Positions 20,611 to 23,491 of a stretch of DNA of 23,491 nucleotides are shown here, in pieces; the stretch's first letter is position 1, and every line of letters begins with the position of its first letter. Source of the DNA: a virus. Location of the stretch: positions 1-23,491 of IMG/VR virus record IMGVR_UViG_3300009093_000029. One strand, 5' to 3'. The position numbers and the translations under genes are program-made. The notes below the pieces were generated by a model. That model saw nothing but the letters and a program-made list of their open reading frames with translations. It was not told the DNA's origin and made no database searches.

Positions 20611-20634
20611 CCTCGGAAGATTCCGTCACCGAGG
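20611..20634 (+). terminator. Hairpin before the cell-wall hydrolase
   Basis: CCTCGG (20611-20616) pairs with CCGAGG (20629-20634) around a 12-base loop; a pyrimidine-rich stretch (CCTTTTCCCTTG) follows after six bases. It lies in the gap 20553-20674. It may be a weak terminator or attenuator. Confidence 0.4.
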
Positions 20635-20674
20635 ATGAGACCTTTTCCCTTGTTTGCCTCTCTCGCCCATCACC

Positions 20675-21811
20675 ATGTCTGCCGTTCTGTCGTTCCTCAA
20701 CCTGCCGGGGCTCAGTGCTCGCGAGAGTGCTGAGCCAGGGTTCCTTGCTGCGCTTGCCGGCGTAGCAGAGCGCCTCGCGCTCGACCCGAGCTACATCGCC
20801 GCGGTGATGTCGCTCGAGTCGGGCGTGAACCCTCAGGCGGTCAACGCACACGGCGGAGCGACCGGCCTGATTCAGTTCATGCCGGCGACGGCGGCGGCGC
20901 TCGGCACGAGCGTCGAAGCCCTCCGCGGCATGAACGCGACCGAGCAGCTCGAATACGTCGAGCGGTACTTCCGAATTGCTGGGCGCGCGATTCGGAACGA
21001 CACGCCCGGCGACTACTACATGAGCACGTTCCTGCCGGCGTTCGTCGGCAAGCCGAGTGACACGGTGCTCGCGGTCAAGGGGGAGCCGATCTACGACGAA
21101 AACGCGGGCCTCGACGCTGACCACGACGGTCAGCTCACCGTGGGGGATGTCTGGACGAAGATCGACAATGCCGTAGCGGCAGCGCGCACGCGCCCGCTGC
21201 TGGTGGTCGATCCATCGAATACTAAAAAAAAAGCGCCGGGGGCGGGGGCAACTCCGCCCCCGGCATCGCCCTCGCAAGCGTCGGCGTTGCCGCCTTCATC
21301 TTCTGGGGCGTCCTCCGCACCAAGCCCGGGAGGCGGCGTGGTTGACGATCCGGAAACGAAGCGCGAGCTCGCGGTATTCGCCGCGAGCGTCGAGCTCGCC
21401 GAGGTGGAAGCCAAGGTGTGGAGTGCCGAGCGGCTCCGCGCCTACTGGCGCGGTGCGCTCGGCCTCGACGCCGACGCCTCGGTCGACGGCTACCTGAACG
21501 CGGCGTGGTGCGGCGTGTTCGTGCTGTGGTGCCTGCACGAGGGCGGCATCGCTCCGGACTTGCACTGGCACATCGGTGCGGGCTTCGTCGGGCCGGCCAA
21601 GCTCGAGCTGACGAAAACGCCGAAGCCGGGCGACGTGGCTTACAACGCGCACCTCCAGCACCACGCGATCGTGGTCGCGGTTGAGGGCGAGGACGTGCAC
21701 ACGCTCGACGGAAACCAGGGCTGGACGACGCCGATCAAAGCGCGCACGCGAAAGCTCATCGACTGGACTGCGTTCTATTCAATCGAGCGGTTGCTCACGG
21801 AGGGACCGTGA
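20675..21811 (+). CDS. Two-domain cell-wall hydrolase: lytic transglycosylase plus CHAP
   Basis: A 378-aa product from ATG 20675 (a TTG at 20654 is less likely). Residues 32-125 are an SLT-type transglycosylase: Glu48 in SLESG, then GLIQFMP at 64-70. An EF-hand-like loop (Asp147 to Asp158) could bind calcium. A Lys3/Pro/Ser linker covers 184-221. Residues 240-370 are CHAP-like: Cys279 in AWCG and His329 or His330 (LQHHAIVV). The first domain cleaves glycan strands, the second peptide bonds. Within the linker the coding bias shifts to the -1 frame, so this may be two genes or a frameshifted pair. It lies amid structural genes, so it could serve entry, release or both. Confidence 0.88.
   Translation: MSAVLSFLNLPGLSARESAEPGFLAALAGVAERLALDPSYIAAVMSLESGVNPQAVNAHGGATGLIQFMPATAAALGTSVEALRGMNATEQLEYVERYFRIAGRAIRNDTPGDYYMSTFLPAFVGKPSDTVLAVKGEPIYDENAGLDADHDGQLTVGDVWTKIDNAVAAARTRPLLVVDPSNTKKKAPGAGATPPPASPSQASALPPSSSGASSAPSPGGGVVDDPETKRELAVFAASVELAEVEAKVWSAERLRAYWRGALGLDADASVDGYLNAAWCGVFVLWCLHEGGIAPDLHWHIGAGFVGPAKLELTKTPKPGDVAYNAHLQHHAIVVAVEGEDVHTLDGNQGWTTPIKARTRKLIDWTAFYSIERLLTEGP
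21224..21264 (+). promoter_or_regulatory. A9 slippery run plus GNRA-capped hairpin (frameshift candidate)
   Basis: Nine A (21224-21232) read as three Lys codons, then two bases later an 11-bp perfect stem (GCCGGGGGCGG at 21235-21245 with CCGCCCCCGGC at 21254-21264). A G-U and a G-C pair extend it to a GCAA tetraloop. A slip into the -1 frame gives 37 residues including a membrane helix and stops at 21343-21345. Ribosomal -1 frameshifting or polymerase slippage would make a 223-aa membrane-anchored transglycosylase. Confidence 0.65.
21338..21811 (+). CDS. CHAP domain as a possible separate product
   Basis: GTG 21338 is in the same frame as the full hydrolase and is preceded by GGGAGG at 21328-21333, a good ribosome site inside a linker where none is needed. 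It would give a 157-aa stand-alone CHAP-type hydrolase (Cys at local residue 58, His near 108 or 109). Its start overlaps the -1 frame stop at 21343-21345, as for a coupled gene pair. This is an internal start, not an additional locus. Confidence 0.5.
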   Translation: MVDDPETKRELAVFAASVELAEVEAKVWSAERLRAYWRGALGLDADASVDGYLNAAWCGVFVLWCLHEGGIAPDLHWHIGAGFVGPAKLELTKTPKPGDVAYNAHLQHHAIVVAVEGEDVHTLDGNQGWTTPIKARTRKLIDWTAFYSIERLLTEGP

Positions 21812-22167
21812 CGCACTTTACCGACGAAGAGCCGACGAAGAATCACCTCGGGCGCGTGGCGCTGCGTTCGTCGGCGCCGCCAAGAGAAGAGGAGCGGCCG
21901 ATCCATGACCTGTACGAGCTGGTCGGGAAGATCATGGCTTCGGAGCAAAGCACTCGGCAGGACGTGCAGACGCTCACGCGAGAGGTGCGGCAGCTGACGC
22001 TCTCTCTCGAGCAAGATCGGCCGGCGATCGCAAAGGATGCAAGCACCTCGGCGGCAAAGCACACGTCCAACCGCATGGCGATCTTGTTCTCCGCGCTCGT
22101 GGTCATTTACGAGCAGGCGGCGCCCGCGCTGCATTGGATCGCGGAACTTTCGCGGGGGCACCGATGA
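21808..22167 (+). CDS. Coiled-coil protein with C-terminal membrane helix (XhlA-like layout)
   Basis: A 119-aa product from GTG 21808. Residues 33-80 form a heptad-rich coiled coil (DLYELVGKI ... TLTREVRQLTLSLEQ), and 89-112 a membrane helix. The layout resembles XhlA-type holin helpers and its place after the cell-wall hydrolase fits a lysis role. A virion membrane role is an alternative. Confidence 0.72.
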   Translation: MTHFTDEEPTKNHLGRVALRSSAPPREEERPIHDLYELVGKIMASEQSTRQDVQTLTREVRQLTLSLEQDRPAIAKDASTSAAKHTSNRMAILFSALVVIYEQAAPALHWIAELSRGHR

Positions 22168-22271
22168 AACAGTGGGAGCGAGTCGTGCTGGCGGCGGCGT
22201 TGGTGGCCGGCGCGGTCGCGCTGTTCGCGAAGAGCGCGGGCGCGGCGCCAGGGCCAACGGTGAAGCGATGA
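22164..22271 (+). CDS. 35-aa membrane microprotein
   Basis: ATG 22164 to TGA 22271, with ATGA overlaps at both ends. The product is a charged N-terminus (KQWER), a hydrophobic helix, then AKSAGAAPGP. The helix and Ala-x-Ala-Pro end resemble the N-terminal anchors of the 16688 and 22867 proteins, so it looks like a bare version of that anchor. Holin or virion membrane peptide are options. Confidence 0.6.
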   Translation: MKQWERVVLAAALVAGAVALFAKSAGAAPGPTVKR

Positions 22272-22858
22272 CGGGCAGCACGCAAGGCTTCGCGCCGGTG
22301 TTCGTCGGCTGGAACGTGTGGAACGTCTACCAGGCAGCCGATCCGGACGAGAGTTTGCTCGGGGCCATCTGGCACGCCGGTATCAGCCAAGATCAGCTCT
22401 TGAAGCTGTGGGTGGAAAACCAGCTGGAAGACAACGCGCCGGGCGTGAACGTGTCCGATCCGGTGAACCCGAACCCCGAGCACTTTCGCGGTGACGAAGT
22501 GCAGATCATTCCGTCGACCGCGGGGCTGAAGGTCGCGGTGGGTCGTGAGTCGATTCCCGATCTCGCTGGCGCGTTGCAAGTCGGTAACGAGGGAAGCGCT
22601 GCGCTGCTGCGCTCCGTGCGCTTCTATAACCGCGGCCGGCAAACCATGTTGCCCTGGCCGCACGATAGAAACTTCGTGCTCGACGCCGTCTACATGCCGG
22701 ACCCGAGCAACGCGATCACCAACTCGCCCGCGCCGAAAACCGCCGGAGGCGAGCTCGATGCGGCGGGCAAGGCGCTCGGGCACGCACTCGAAACCGCAGC
22801 GTGGGTGCTCGGGGGCGCCGTCGCGCTCTACGCAATTGTCCGAGCCACAAGGAAGTGA
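22268..22858 (+). CDS. Tail-anchored virion-type protein
   Basis: A 196-aa product from ATG 22268. Residues 1-165 are a soluble domain with aromatic-rich strands (FVGWNVWNVYQAADPDE, LLKLWVENQLED). Residues 172-193 are a C-terminal membrane helix (AWVLGGAVALYAIV) followed by RATRK, so the bulk faces away from the basic side. No family recognised. Confidence 0.72.
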   Translation: MTGSTQGFAPVFVGWNVWNVYQAADPDESLLGAIWHAGISQDQLLKLWVENQLEDNAPGVNVSDPVNPNPEHFRGDEVQIIPSTAGLKVAVGRESIPDLAGALQVGNEGSAALLRSVRFYNRGRQTMLPWPHDRNFVLDAVYMPDPSNAITNSPAPKTAGGELDAAGKALGHALETAAWVLGGAVALYAIVRATRK

Positions 22859-22866
22859 GAACCACC

Positions 22867-23271
22867 ATGGGAGCAGGAAAAGTCGTTTTGTTGGGCGCGG
22901 TCGCTGCGGCGAGCGCGCTGCTGTTCATGCACCACGCGAACGCATCGCCGGCGCCGGCGAAGAGCGGTCTGCCGGGCGGCTGGACCCCGCCTGACGGTGC
23001 CGTCTTTCGCACGCTGCCCGTTGGGCCCGACAACCCGACGGGCGTGCCGCTCGACGTGTGGCGCTGGGACAACAACACCGGCGGCGGAGCTCAGCCCGGG
23101 CACATTGTGCTGGTCGTGAGCCACAACAACCCGCAAAACGACTTTGCGGCGTTCTTCGTGCCGCAACCCACGAGCAACACCCAAAGCCCGACGCCGGCGC
23201 TCCTCGCGGCGGGCACTACTCAAACGTCCGGTCTCATCGCTCAGGCGATCGTTGCGGGGCTCGTAAGCTGA
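22867..23271 (+). CDS. Protein with N-terminal membrane anchor shared with the 16688 gene
   Basis: A 134-aa product from ATG 22867. Residues 1-26 (GAGKVVLLGAV...LLFMHHANA) match the anchor of the 16688 protein closely: KVVL, then Ala/Gly, an (A/L)LxFM segment, and ANA just before Pro/Ser-rich sequence. ANA could be a signal peptidase site. The rest is a small beta domain with WRWDN and GHIVLVVSHNNP segments. Likely membrane-associated or exported virion protein. Confidence 0.75.
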   Translation: MGAGKVVLLGAVAAASALLFMHHANASPAPAKSGLPGGWTPPDGAVFRTLPVGPDNPTGVPLDVWRWDNNTGGGAQPGHIVLVVSHNNPQNDFAAFFVPQPTSNTQSPTPALLAAGTTQTSGLIAQAIVAGLVS

Positions 23272-23491
23272 ATGGCGCTCCGCGAATGGGCACAGCGGCA
23301 GTTCACGCTCCCCGAGGGCGCGAACGCCGTGAAGACGGTTCAGCTGACCGCAGAGGGCGCGATCTGGGAGACGTGGCACGCGCCCTTTCCCGAGCTCGAA
23401 ACCTTCCTGACCGAAGCTGACAACGTCGTGCGGGTCTTCGCCGAAGAGTGCCCTAAGCGCCGCATTCCGATCCTGTACACCGCGATCGATC
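23272..23491 (+). CDS. Coiled-coil structural-type protein, N-terminal part (continues at 3-560)
   Basis: ATG 23272 follows directly after the previous TGA. This part codes for the first 73 residues; the reading continues in frame through the circle join to give 218 aa in all. The segment contains short strands and an acidic, aromatic stretch (WETWHAPFPELETFL). It is a full gene only when the window is closed into a circle. Confidence 0.88.
   Translation, partial: MALREWAQRQFTLPEGANAVKTVQLTAEGAIWETWHAPFPELETFLTEADNVVRVFAEECPKRRIPILYTAID
23369..23491. repeat. Terminal direct repeat, right copy
   Basis: Exact copy of 1-123. See the left copy for interpretation. Genes within it are counted once. 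Confidence 0.93.

Noticed and set aside
20228-21277. Long - strand open frame (349 codons)
   Set aside because: Opposite the helical protein and the transglycosylase domain; no motif.

Overview
The window looks like one complete circular replicon of about 23.37 kb. The first 123 bases are repeated exactly at the end (1-123 = 23369-23491), and one gene reads cleanly through the join. The DNA is GC-rich. Nearly every gene is on the + strand, packed head to tail, with ATGA or GTGA four-base stop/start overlaps at about 25 junctions. A small island of three - strand genes lies at 13.9-15.2 kb. One lipoprotein, with a Gly/Ala-rich stretch after its lipobox and a Cys-rich tail, resembles proteins common in Myxococcota, so the host may be a myxobacterium-like organism; this is an inference.

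Layout. (1) About 15.27 kb through the join to 5.43 kb is a virion-type operon: a small membrane protein, a beta-sandwich capsid candidate, a transglutaminase-like protein, Pro-rich membrane-anchored proteins, a large Ala/Gly-rich protein, a Lys/Arg-rich nucleoprotein-like protein, a transglycosylase/CHAP cell-wall hydrolase, further membrane-anchored proteins, two paralogous beta-rich proteins, a fibre-like protein and a beta-propeller receptor-binding candidate. (2) 5.5-8.7 kb holds small early-type genes: single-stranded DNA-binding protein, a lipoprotein, a Tad2-like (DUF2829) anti-Thoeris candidate and several small zinc-binding-type proteins. It ends at a terminator-like hairpin. (3) 8.8-11 kb holds a cluster of inverted repeats (origin candidate) and a HUH rolling-circle Rep. 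(4) 11-14 kb holds small zinc-finger proteins, a methyltransferase, a glycosyltransferase and a Fis-like regulator. (5) 13.9-15.2 kb is a control region with a ParB-like/RHH protein and parS-like repeats.

I read this as a virus or phage-plasmid replicating by a HUH Rep. I found no large terminase, portal, HK97-type capsid, tape measure, Walker-A packaging ATPase, integrase or ParA. With many short membrane-anchored proteins, a cell-wall hydrolase inside the structural operon and fibre-type proteins, the best reading is a tailless, possibly membrane-containing phage of an uncharacterised lineage. The most striking local signals are an A9 run plus a GNRA-capped hairpin inside the cell-wall hydrolase, which hides a transmembrane segment in the -1 frame; the Tad2-like gene; the origin palindromes; and the abundance of miniature zinc-binding-type proteins.
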